A DNA stretch of 9,003 nt from positions 1-9,003 of the forward strand of contig JABFVJ010000503.1 in the NCBI GenBank assembly GCA_013362835.1, given 5' to 3'. The position numbers and the translations under genes are program-made. The notes beneath the pieces were generated by a model, which was given only the letters and a program-made list of their open reading frames with translations, was not told the origin of the DNA and searched no databases. Origin of the DNA: Nonomuraea sp. (GTDB taxonomy: Bacteria > Actinomycetota > Actinomycetes > Streptosporangiales > Streptosporangiaceae). Positions 1-5,707 of this stretch are shown here, in pieces (the first letter of the stretch is position 1; each line of letters starts with the position of its first letter).

Positions 1-69
1 AGCGACGACGTCCAGAACGTCTACGCCAACTTCGACGTCTCCGACGACGTCCTGGCCGCCCTCGACTGA
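1..69 (+). CDS. yebC: YebC/PmpR family protein, C-terminal end (partial)
   Basis: The first 22 codons read in frame 1 to a TGA stop and give a short acidic tail containing DVQNVYANFDVSDDVLAAL. This matches the characteristic C-terminus of the YebC/PmpR/TACO1 family, in which a D-V-Q-x-V-Y-x-N-F-D motif closes the protein. Members have been described as DNA-binding regulators and, more recently, as factors that help ribosomes translate difficult stretches such as polyproline. The body of the gene lies upstream of the window. YebC directly upstream of ruvC is standard in actinobacteria, but here two extra genes separate them. The call rests on a short tail plus synteny. Confidence 0.88.
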   Translation, partial: SDDVQNVYANFDVSDDVLAALD

Positions 70-76
70 CACGTAC

Positions 77-108
77 GCGTGAGGGCGGGCTCCCCCCGGC
101 CCTCACGC
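77..108 (+). terminator. Strong hairpin after yebC, likely intrinsic terminator
   Basis: A perfect 10-bp inverted repeat, GCGTGAGGGC (77-86) and GCCCTCACGC (99-108), encloses a 12-nt loop, and the GGG at 87-89 could pair further with loop C residues. It starts 8 nt after the yebC stop. No U-tract follows, which is common for terminators in high-GC actinobacteria. It probably separates yebC transcription from the next gene. Confidence 0.75.
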
Positions 109-247
109 ATGCCCTCGGCACCACTGGTTACCTCAGCGAGCCCTTTGGCGCCGGGTCGGCGGGAAGGCGTACGGCGCGGCTCGGCGCAACGTGAGCGGTG
201 GCTTGCCCGGAATTCGAGCACCCGAAAGCCGCAGACAACAGACGGCC

Positions 248-260
248 GGTATCCGATACC
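248..260. promoter_or_regulatory. 13-bp palindrome upstream of the permease-like gene (possible operator)
   Basis: GGTATC-C-GATACC is a perfect inverted repeat with a single central base, about 47 bp upstream of the candidate -10 box at 307. It lies in the otherwise unremarkable non-coding gap 109-320. Its position and symmetry suit a repressor or activator site, but no regulator gene is visible in the window and the binding protein is unknown. Confidence 0.35.
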
Positions 261-306
261 CGCGGCACACCCGCCCTTTACGCGTGCACGGCGGCCCAAC
301 CGCGGC

Positions 307-312
307 TAGGGT
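307..312 (+). promoter_or_regulatory. Candidate -10 box for a leaderless transcript of the permease-like gene
   Basis: TAGGGT fits the actinobacterial -10 pattern TAnnnT and ends 8 nt before the GTG at 321. Transcription would therefore begin at or within a few bases of the start codon, giving a leaderless mRNA. No convincing Shine-Dalgarno sequence precedes the GTG, which supports this reading. The -35 region is weak: TTTACG at 277-282 is 24 bp away, and TGCACG at 285-290 gives a 16-bp spacer. Confidence 0.5.
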
Positions 313-320
313 CGGGCGAC

Positions 321-2072
321 GTGACTTCCCCCATCCCCTCGACCATCCCCGCCCGCCCCCAGACGCCCTACCGCGCACTCGGCTGGCTCCTGGCCGTCCC
401 CGCGCTGCTCGGCGCTCTGATCACGCTCGTGCTCCCCACGGTCCAGACGATCGTGCTCAGCCTCCACAGCGGCGGCGTGCTCCAGCCGAGCAGGTTCGTG
501 GGACTGGACAACTACACGAAAGTGCTGGGCGGCACGGAGTTCTGGCGGGCGCTGGGCTTCACGCTCTCGCTGACCGTGGGCCCGCTGCTGGTGGCCGTGG
601 CGGTGGGACCGCTCCTGGCGCTGGCACTCGACAGGGGCGGCGCCTGGCCCAGGCGGACGGGGCCGGCGGTGCTGTCCCTGGCGATCGTCACGTTCTCGCC
701 GGTCGGCGTGGCGGCCGCCTGGATCAGGGGCTTCATGCCCGACGGTCCCGGCTTGGCGTCCATGGCCACCGAGGGCCTGCGCGATCCCGCCACCGCTCCG
801 GGTGCGCTGCGGCTGATCGTCGTGGCCGCCACGTTCGGGCTGGTCTGCGCGCTGGCCCTGACGGCGTTCCTGCCCGCCCTGCGCGGCGGCACCGCGGGGC
901 CGGCCACGATCGTCGTGGGCGTGCTCGTCGCGCTCGCGACCGTCGCCGTCGGGGTGCAGGCCTTCTCGATGGGCATGGTGCTCACCAGGGGAGGCCCTGA
1001 GCGCGCCACAGAGACCCTGGCGGGCCTCCAGTACGACTACGCCTTCAGAATGGCCCAGTTCGGCCCTGGCGCGGCCGTCGCGGCCTTGACAGGCGTACTT
1101 CTCGGCGTACTCGGCATCGCGGCCGTCGTCGTCGTCGCGGCCACCCGCCTGCGCATCACCCTGACCCCGAAGCCGGGAACGCGTACGGCGACCGCCAATC
1201 AACCGGCCCGCGTCCCGGCGCCCACCCACCCGGCGTCCTGGGCTGGAGCGTTCCCGTCAGACCAGCACAACCCCCCGGCCGGACAGGGCGACCTCGCGCT
1301 CGCGCAGGACGGCAGGAGCCGTACGGCGGGACCCGCGGGCACGGCCGTCGCCGTGGTCGCGCTGGTGGTCGTGGCGGCCGTCGCGATCGTCTGCGCCTGG
1401 CCCTGGATCTCCGGCGTGCTAGCGGGCCCCGGCACCCCGGCGGGCGGGCTGCGCGCCCAGGTGAACACCTGGATCCCGGCCGTCGTCGGAGCGCTGGTGT
1501 CGGTCGGCGTCGCCTACCTCGCCGCGCTGGGCATCGGCGGCCTGCGCCCGCTCGGCAGGCACAGCGAGTGGCTGCTGCTCCTGTTCGCCCCCTGGCTGTT
1601 CGTGGGCACCGGCCCCCTCGGCGTCGCCGACTGGCAGAACATGCGCGACCTCGGCCTCCTCGACACCTTCTTCGCCCTGTTCCCGCCGCTCCTGGTGAGC
1701 GTGCCCGCGCTGCTCGTGCTGACCCTGCTGTGCAAGGGGCTGGCCGAGCGGAACGGCGGCGACTTCTTCGGGGCCGTCCTGCTGCCCTCCCTGCCGATGG
1801 CGGGCGTCCTGGTGGTCGCGGTCACCCTGATGAACGCCCAGGACGCCCTGTGGCCGCTGCTCGTGGCCCAGCGGCCCGAACTGTTCACCGCGCCCGTGAC
1901 GCAGATGTCCCAGCTCGGCGGCTTCGCCACCACCGAACCCGACGTCGGGGCGAGCACCCCGCTGGTCGTCGTCGCGCTCACGCTGGCCGCCGTCGTGGCC
2001 GCCCAGCTCCTCCACCTCGACAGGCTGGCCATCAGGGCCGGCGGTTCGCGGACGGCCGGGCCCGGCGCATAG
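321..2072 (+). CDS. Fused MalF/MalG-like ABC permease protein with lost EAA coupling loops
   Basis: The product is 583 aa with about twelve predicted membrane segments in two halves. Residues 1-280 resemble a MalF/LacF-type sugar permease: an N-terminal membrane helix (about 21-48), the VGLDNYTKVLGG segment, then the late MalF signature LTRGGPERATETL (221-233) and an aromatic YDYAF followed by a last helix. Residues 281-340 are a Pro/Ala-rich linker. Residues 341-575 resemble MalG: helices near 343-363, 384-406, 415-433, 449-470, 488-505 and 545-565, with NAQDALWPLLV (505-515) in place of the usual WN-FLWPLL stretch. The cytoplasmic EAA loop that normally contacts the ATPase is absent from the first half, where only about 15 residues (181-195) join the two helices. 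In the second half it is degenerate around GLAERNGGDFF (473-483). No ATPase or binding-protein gene is adjacent. GTG 321 is chosen over GTG 198 because it follows the -10 box with leaderless spacing and because the 41 residues before it are not membrane-like. The family likeness is moderately sure; transport activity is uncertain. Confidence 0.75.
   Translation: MTSPIPSTIPARPQTPYRALGWLLAVPALLGALITLVLPTVQTIVLSLHSGGVLQPSRFVGLDNYTKVLGGTEFWRALGFTLSLTVGPLLVAVAVGPLLALALDRGGAWPRRTGPAVLSLAIVTFSPVGVAAAWIRGFMPDGPGLASMATEGLRDPATAPGALRLIVVAATFGLVCALALTAFLPALRGGTAGPATIVVGVLVALATVAVGVQAFSMGMVLTRGGPERATETLAGLQYDYAFRMAQFGPGAAVAALTGVLLGVLGIAAVVVVAATRLRITLTPKPGTRTATANQPARVPAPTHPASWAGAFPSDQHNPPAGQGDLALAQDGRSRTAGPAGTAVAVVALVVVAAVAIVCAWPWISGVLAGPGTPAGGLRAQVNTWIPAVVGALVSVGVAYLAALGIGGLRPLGRHSEWLLLLFAPWLFVGTGPLGVADWQNMRDLGLLDTFFALFPPLLVSVPALLVLTLLCKGLAERNGGDFFGAVLLPSLPMAGVLVVAVTLMNAQDALWPLLVAQRPELFTAPVTQMSQLGGFATTEPDVGASTPLVVVALTLAAVVAAQLLHLDRLAIRAGGSRTAGPGA
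1161..1340 (+). other. Segment encoding the Pro/Ala-rich linker between the two permease-like halves
   Basis: Codons 281-340 of the permease-like protein encode a hydrophilic stretch rich in Pro, Ala, Thr and Gly, with no predicted helix through the membrane. It lies after the last MalF-type helix and before the first MalG-type helix. This is where two separate permease polypeptides would be joined in a fusion. Confidence 0.6.
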
Positions 2073-2075
2073 GTT
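2070..2075 (+). promoter_or_regulatory. Candidate -10 box of the eis-like gene, overlapping the upstream stop codon
   Basis: TAGGTT contains the TAG stop of the permease-like gene and lies exactly 8 nt before the GTG at 2084. This is the same spacing as TAGGGT to GTG 321. It fits a leaderless promoter. No strong -35 is seen (TTCGCG at 2045-2050 would give a 19-bp spacer). A weak ribosome-binding reading (AGG at 2071-2073, or AGGGG at 2077-2081) cannot be excluded, so co-transcription with the upstream gene remains possible. Confidence 0.4.
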
Positions 2076-2083
2076 CAGGGGTT

Positions 2084-3226
2084 GTGGAAATTAGCGACCT
2101 CACTCCCGGCGATCTCGACGACGTCCTGGACCTGCGTAAACGTTCATTCGGCCCGCTGTCGGCGGCGGAGGCCGAGCGGTGGCGGCGCATCGTGACGCCC
2201 TCGCTCGGCGAGGGCCGCTACCTCGGCGTGGCCGACGGCGGCAGGCTCGCCGCCGCGGCCCGGATCCGTCAGTTCACCCAGTGGTGGCACGGCCGCCCGC
2301 AGCCCATGGCCGGGGTGGCCGGAGTCACCGTCAATCCCGAGGACCGGGGCCGCGGCGTCGGCACCCGCCTCATGCGCGCCGTCATCGACCGCGCCGCCGA
2401 CCAGGGCAACGCCGTCTCGGCGCTGTTCCCGGCCACCACGCCCATCTACCGCTCGCTCGGCTACGAGCACGCCGGGGCCCAGCACGTCCTCACCGTACGC
2501 GCCGGGTCGCTGCGCGGGATCCGCCCGTCCGGCCAGGTCAAGCTGCGCCGCATGGGCCCCGGCGACGCGGCCGAGGTCGTCTCCCTGCTCCACCGCGTCC
2601 ACGCCGCCGCCCGCTCCAGCGGCCCCGTCTCCTGGGACGAGGCCACCTGGCGCGTCCGGCTCGCCGACGAGGACGACTTCCTCTACCTGGCCGACGACGG
2701 CTACGTCAGCTACCGCTGGAGCGGCGACGACATCCGCGTCGAGAACCTCGTCGCGGTCTCCGAGGACACGACCAGGGCGCTGTGGTCGATGGTGGGCAGC
2801 GCGTCCTCCATCGCCGAGAAGGTCGTCGCGCCCGTCGCCCCGGACGACCCGGTGCTGTGGCTGCTCGGCGAACGCTCCAAGGACCAGGTGGCCCAGTACC
2901 GCTGGATGTCCAGGGTCCTCGACGTGGCCGCCGCGACCGAGCGCAGGGGCTACCCCGCCGCCGTGTCGGGCGAAGCCGTGATCACCGTGGACGACCCGCG
3001 GCGCGGCGGCGGCACCTGGCGGCTGACGTTCTCCGGCGGCACGTGCACCCCCACCCCGGCCGATGTCGCCGGCCCGGCGCTGCCCATCGGCGCCTTCTCC
3101 GCCCTGTACGCCGGAATCCCCACGTCCACCCTCCGCAGAACCGGCCTCCTGACCGGCGACGACCAGTACGACGAGCTCCTCGACACGGCCTTCGCCGCCA
3201 AGCCGTACATGCTGGACTACTTCTGA
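2084..3226 (+). CDS. Eis-family GNAT N-acetyltransferase
   Basis: The product is 380 aa, close to mycobacterial Eis (about 400 aa), and the Eis three-part layout can be followed. An N-terminal GNAT domain (about 1-145) carries the acetyl-CoA pyrophosphate-binding motif RGRGVG (88-93, the R-x-x-G-x-G/A pattern) and the substrate/acid region IYRSLGYE, with Tyr127 at the expected catalytic-acid position. A second, degenerate GNAT-like domain (about 150-280) follows. A C-terminal SCP2-like domain (about 290-380) ends in PYMLDYF, and the terminal aromatic carboxylate in Eis takes part in catalysis. Characterised Eis enzymes acetylate several amines of aminoglycosides and some peptide or protein lysines; the natural substrate here is unknown. 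The gene starts 11 nt after the permease-like stop. Start GTG 2084 is chosen because the first GNAT strand (EISDLTPGDLDDVLDLR) begins immediately. It is not part of the usual yebC-ruvC core. Confidence 0.85.
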   Translation: MEISDLTPGDLDDVLDLRKRSFGPLSAAEAERWRRIVTPSLGEGRYLGVADGGRLAAAARIRQFTQWWHGRPQPMAGVAGVTVNPEDRGRGVGTRLMRAVIDRAADQGNAVSALFPATTPIYRSLGYEHAGAQHVLTVRAGSLRGIRPSGQVKLRRMGPGDAAEVVSLLHRVHAAARSSGPVSWDEATWRVRLADEDDFLYLADDGYVSYRWSGDDIRVENLVAVSEDTTRALWSMVGSASSIAEKVVAPVAPDDPVLWLLGERSKDQVAQYRWMSRVLDVAAATERRGYPAAVSGEAVITVDDPRRGGGTWRLTFSGGTCTPTPADVAGPALPIGAFSALYAGIPTSTLRRTGLLTGDDQYDELLDTAFAAKPYMLDYF

Positions 3227-3294
3227 CCCCGATCGCCTCCGACCGGCGGCGTTCGCGGCGGGCGATTCGCGATGCGCGGCCAGCTCGGCCGGGG

Positions 3295-3300
3295 TAGAGT
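3295..3300 (+). promoter_or_regulatory. Candidate -10 box of the ruvCAB promoter
   Basis: TAGAGT matches TAnnnT, and transcription would start near 3307, inside the LexA-type palindrome that follows. The -35 is not obvious: TTCGCG at 3266-3271 is 23 bp upstream and GATGCG at 3271-3276 gives an 18-bp spacer. The inferred leader is about 36 nt and contains the ruvC ribosome-binding site. Confidence 0.5.
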
Positions 3301-3305
3301 CTCGT

Positions 3306-3323
3306 GCCGAACAGATGTTCGGC
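3306..3323. promoter_or_regulatory. LexA (SOS) box controlling ruvC
   Basis: GCCGAAC-AGAT-GTTCGGC is a perfect 7-bp inverted repeat around a 4-bp spacer and contains the actinobacterial/Gram-positive LexA core GAAC-N4-GTTC. It sits 5 bp downstream of the -10 box, over the expected transcription start, an ideal place for repression. ruvC of Mycobacterium tuberculosis is a known LexA target, so the location agrees with established biology. The box also argues that translation starts at 3343 rather than at the in-frame GTG 3304, which would put the operator inside the coding region. Confidence 0.9.
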
Positions 3324-3328
3324 GGCGC

Positions 3329-3335
3329 GGGAGGG
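3329..3335 (+). promoter_or_regulatory. Ribosome-binding site that fixes the ruvC start
   Basis: GGGAGGG ends 7 nt before GTG 3343, an optimal distance. The upstream in-frame GTG 3304 has no comparable site and lies only 3 nt after the -10 box. Confidence 0.8.
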
Positions 3336-3342
3336 CAAACCG

Positions 3343-3864
3343 GTGCGGGTGATGGGCGTCGATCCGGGGCTGACCCGGTGCGGCCTGGGCGCTGTCGAAG
3401 GGCGCCCGGGCGCGCCGTTGTCGCTGGTGGCCGTCGGAGTGGTGCGCACGGGAGCCGACGAGGAGCTCGGCGCGCGGCTGGTGGGCATCGAGGCCGGCAT
3501 CGAGCGGTGGCTCGACGAGGTGCGTCCCGACGCCGTGGCCGTCGAGCGCGTGTTCAGCCAGCACAACGTCCGCACCGTCATGGGCACCGCGCAGGCGGCG
3601 GGGATCGCCGTCCTGTGCGCGGCCAGGCGGGGGCTGCCGGTCGCGCTGCACACCCCTTCCGAGGTCAAGGCCGCCGTCACCGGCAGCGGCACGGCCGACA
3701 AGAAACAGGTCGGCACGATGATCACCCGCTTGCTGCGCCTGGCCGAGATGCCCAGACCGGCCGACGCCGCCGACGCGCTGGCGCTGGCCATCTGCCACAT
3801 CTGGCGCGGCGGCGCCCAGCACCGCCTCGCCGAAGCCATGGCCCGCGCCACGAAGGGCCGCTGA
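3343..3864 (+). CDS. ruvC: Holliday junction endonuclease RuvC
   Basis: The 173-aa product has the same length as E. coli RuvC. It is a dimeric, metal-dependent nuclease of the RNase H/integrase fold that cuts four-way DNA junctions symmetrically after RuvAB has moved them. The four acidic active-site residues are all visible: Asp7 in [10 protein letters not shown], Glu68 in AVERVF, and Asp141 and Asp144 in [10 protein letters not shown]. The conserved [17 protein letters not shown] segment (71-87) and the basic DKKQV (119-123), expected to contact DNA, are intact. The gene follows a LexA box and a strong ribosome-binding site and leads the ruvCAB cluster, so it is expected to be induced by DNA damage. 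Nothing suggests degeneration. Confidence 0.97.
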   Translation: MRVMGVDPGLTRCGLGAVEGRPGAPLSLVAVGVVRTGADEELGARLVGIEAGIERWLDEVRPDAVAVERVFSQHNVRTVMGTAQAAGIAVLCAARRGLPVALHTPSEVKAAVTGSGTADKKQVGTMITRLLRLAEMPRPADAADALALAICHIWRGGAQHRLAEAMARATKGR

Positions 3865-3867
3865 CCC

Positions 3868-3969
3868 ATGCCGCTGGAGGCGCGCCGGCAGAGGGCGCCG
3901 GCCGGGCCGGGCGGCGTGGCGGAGGCATGTGGTGACGATCGTGTCGTGGGAAGGGGAGTCGAGTCGTGA
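3868..3969 (+). CDS. Possible 33-aa bridging small ORF between ruvC and ruvA
   Basis: An ATG 3 nt after the ruvC stop opens a 33-codon frame whose TGA overlaps the ruvA start as GTGA (3966-3969). The peptide begins MPLEARRQRAPAGPGG and is rich in Arg, Gly and Pro, with no recognisable domain. GAAGGG at 3852-3857 could serve as a ribosome-binding site with a 10-nt spacer. Third-position GC is about 79% (26 of 33 codons), which looks lower than in the flanking genes. The exact fit between stop and start suggests translational coupling of ruvC and ruvA, but a frame this short arises easily by chance in high-GC DNA. Confidence 0.25.
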   Translation: MPLEARRQRAPAGPGGVAEACGDDRVVGRGVES

Positions 3970-4586
3970 TCGCGTCGGTGGCGGGCAGGGTGGCCTCGGT
4001 CGCCCCTGACGGAGCCGTGATCGAGGTGGGCGGCGTGGGGATCCTCACCCACTGCACGCCCGGCACCCTGGCCACGCTGCGGGTGGGCGAGCAGGCGCGG
4101 CTGGCCACGTCGCTGGTGGTGCGCGAGGAGTCGCTCACGCTCTACGGCTTCGCCACCGACGACGAGCGGGCCGTCTTCGAGCTGCTGCAGACGGCCAGCG
4201 GGGTCGGTCCCAAGCTGGCGCTGGCGATGCTCGCCGTACACACGCCCAACGCGCTGCGGGTGGCGGTGGCGAGCGCCGACCTCAAGGCGCTCACCCGGGT
4301 GCCGGGGATCGGCCAGAAGGGCGCCCAGCGCATCGTGCTGGAGCTGAAGGACCGGCTCGGCACTCCCGAGGAGGCGGTCAACGCGGCCATCGGCGGGGAG
4401 CGGCGCCCGGCCCTGTGGCGCGAGCAGGTGCACTCCGGCCTGGTGGGGCTGGGCTATTCCGGCAAGGACGCCGACGAGGCCGTCGCCCTCGTGGCGCCCG
4501 AGGCCGAGGCGGACGTCGCGGCAGGACGCCAGCCCCAGGTGGCCGCGCTGCTCAAGGCGGCGCTCCGATCCCTCAGCATCCGATGA
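3966..4586 (+). CDS. ruvA: Holliday junction branch-migration protein RuvA
   Basis: The 206-aa product is of usual RuvA length. RuvA tetramers hold the four-way junction flat and load the two RuvB motors. Domain I is an OB-fold (about 1-62) beginning MIASVAGRV and ending in SLTLYGF, and it carries the acidic pin at Glu54-Glu55 that separates strands at the crossover. Domain II has two helix-hairpin-helix motifs, TASGVGPKLALAML (about 76-89) and TRVPGIGQKGAQRI (about 109-122), which bind the DNA backbone. After a flexible segment (about 137-155), domain III (to 206), with GLVGLGYSGKDADEAV, contacts RuvB. GTG 3966 is preceded by AAGGGGAG (3951-3958) at 7 nt. It lies in the ruvCAB cluster and is expected to share the SOS-controlled promoter. 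Confidence 0.96.
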   Translation: MIASVAGRVASVAPDGAVIEVGGVGILTHCTPGTLATLRVGEQARLATSLVVREESLTLYGFATDDERAVFELLQTASGVGPKLALAMLAVHTPNALRVAVASADLKALTRVPGIGQKGAQRIVLELKDRLGTPEEAVNAAIGGERRPALWREQVHSGLVGLGYSGKDADEAVALVAPEAEADVAAGRQPQVAALLKAALRSLSIR

Positions 4587-4678
4587 CCCGCCCGCCGGCA
4601 ACTTCGGGACGTACGTCATCGAACCGCACGGCGCCGGGCGCCCCGGAAGTGAGAGGGGGGTTTGAGCGTGGAGTATGA
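4583..4678 (+). CDS. Possible 31-aa bridging small ORF between ruvA and ruvB
   Basis: The ruvA stop overlaps an ATG as ATGA (4583-4586). The frame that follows runs 31 codons to a TGA at 4676-4678, just inside the start of ruvB in another frame. The peptide starts [17 protein letters not shown] and has no recognisable domain. No ribosome-binding site precedes it, so expression would depend on re-initiation by ribosomes finishing ruvA. It may merely carry ribosomes to the ruvB start, or be chance. Confidence 0.18.
   Translation: MTRPPATSGRTSSNRTAPGAPEVRGGFERGV
4608..4617. repeat. 10-bp palindrome in the ruvA-ruvB gap
   Basis: GACGTACGTC is a perfect palindrome in the 75-nt gap before ruvB. 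It has no loop, so it would not form an RNA hairpin, and no promoter element is clear around it. It is recorded as a symmetric site of unknown meaning. Confidence 0.3.
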
Positions 4679-5699
4679 GCGGGAGCTGGTGTCGGCGGAC
4701 GCCGGCGGCGACGAGTCGCAGATCGAGGCGGCGCTGCGGCCCAAGCGGCTGAGCGAGTTCATCGGCCAGAGCCGCGTGCGCGAGCAGTTGTCCCTCGTGC
4801 TGGAGAGCGCCATGCTGCGGCAGCGGCCGCCCGACCACGTGCTGATGAACGGGTCGCCGGGCCTCGGCAAGACCACCCTGGCCATGATCATCGCGGCCGA
4901 GCTGAACATGCCGCTCAGGATCACCTCGGGACCGGCGCTGGAGCGGGCGGGCGACCTCGCCGCGATCCTGTCGACGCTGACCGAGGGCGAGGTGCTGTTC
5001 ATCGACGAGATCCACCGCATGGCCAGGCCCGCCGAGGAGATGCTCTACCTCGCGATGGAGGACTTCCGGGTCGACATCGTCGTGGGCAAGGGGCCGGGCG
5101 CGACCGCGATCCCGCTGGAGATCGCGCCGTTCACGCTGGTCGGAGCCACCACGCGGGCCGGGCTTCTGCCCGCGCCGCTGCGCGACAGGTTCGGCTTCAC
5201 CGCCCACATGGACTTCTACGAGGTCGGCGAGCTGGAACAGGTGCTCTACCGGTCGGCCAGGCTGCTCGGCGTCTCGCTGCCCGACGAGGGCGCCCACGAG
5301 ATCGCCCGGCGCTCGCGGGGCACGCCCCGCATCGCCAACCGGCTGCTGCGGCGGGTGCGCGACTTCGCCGACGTACGCGCGGGAGGGGTGATCGACCGCG
5401 ACATCGCCGCCGCGGCGCTCAACCTCTACGAGGTCGACGCGGAAGGGCTCGACCGGCTCGACCGGGCGGTGCTGAGCGTGCTGCTCAGGAAGTTCGGCGG
5501 CGGGCCCGTCGGCCTGTCCACGCTGGCCGTGGCCGTGGGGGAGGAGCCGGAGACGGTCGAGGTGGTGGCCGAGCCGTTCCTCGTACGGCAGGGGTTGCTG
5601 GCGAGGACCCCGCGCGGCCGGGTCGCGACCGCCTCGGCCTGGACGCACATGGGAATGACGCCGCCGCCCGACGCGTTCGGAGCCGCCGTTTCACCCTGA
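4662..5699 (+). CDS. ruvB: Holliday junction branch-migration ATPase RuvB
   Basis: The 345-aa product is a full-length RuvB, the hexameric AAA+ motor that pulls DNA through the RuvA-bound junction. In order: the [13 protein letters not shown] segment (24-36); Walker A GSPGLGKT (64-71); Walker B VLFIDEIH (111-118, Asp115/Glu116); the [20 protein letters not shown] region contacting RuvA (about 126-145); sensor 1 GATTR (161-165); the arginine finger in LRDRF (about Arg174); sensor 2 in [12 protein letters not shown] (about 220-231); and a C-terminal winged-helix DNA-binding domain (about 262-330). Walker A has GSP where GPP is usual, which still fits GxxxxGKT. Two starts are plausible after the G-rich site at 4651-4660: TTG 4662 (used here, 5 nt after GAGG) and GTG 4668 (7 nt after GGGGGG). 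The difference is two residues. Confidence 0.96.
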   Translation: MSVEYERELVSADAGGDESQIEAALRPKRLSEFIGQSRVREQLSLVLESAMLRQRPPDHVLMNGSPGLGKTTLAMIIAAELNMPLRITSGPALERAGDLAAILSTLTEGEVLFIDEIHRMARPAEEMLYLAMEDFRVDIVVGKGPGATAIPLEIAPFTLVGATTRAGLLPAPLRDRFGFTAHMDFYEVGELEQVLYRSARLLGVSLPDEGAHEIARRSRGTPRIANRLLRRVRDFADVRAGGVIDRDIAAAALNLYEVDAEGLDRLDRAVLSVLLRKFGGGPVGLSTLAVAVGEEPETVEVVAEPFLVRQGLLARTPRGRVATASAWTHMGMTPPPDAFGAAVSP

Positions 5700-5707
5700 T
5701 CACGAAT

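Noticed and set aside
198..320. N-terminal extension of the permease-like gene from GTG 198
   Set aside because: The extra 41 residues are not membrane-like, and the region holds a palindrome and a -10 box with leaderless spacing to GTG 321.
191..1000. Forward-strand 269-aa frame starting in the yebC downstream gap
   Set aside because: Out-of-frame Arg/Pro/Gly/His-rich shadow of the permease-like gene, with no domain.
306..1229. Long reverse-strand ORF opposite the permease-like gene (307 aa)
   Set aside because: Arg/Gly/His/Asp-rich translation with no domain, typical of the antisense of high-GC coding sequence; the + strand frame has clear membrane protein texture.
3232..3266. Inverted repeat ATCGCC/GGCGAT after the eis-like gene as a terminator
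   Set aside because: Only 6 bp pair and the inner bases do not extend the stem; too weak to call.
3304..3342. Upstream GTG start for ruvC
   Set aside because: It would place the SOS box inside the coding region, lies 3 nt from the -10 box and lacks a ribosome-binding site.
3884..3902. 6-bp GC hairpin (GCCGGC arms) between ruvC and ruvA as a terminator
   Set aside because: Short self-palindromic arms common in this base composition, no U-tract, and ruvA appears co-transcribed with ruvC.
2982..5648. 888-aa reverse-strand open frame spanning the ruv genes
   Set aside because: It lies antisense to three well-supported genes with intact catalytic motifs, and its composition is that of a codon-bias shadow.
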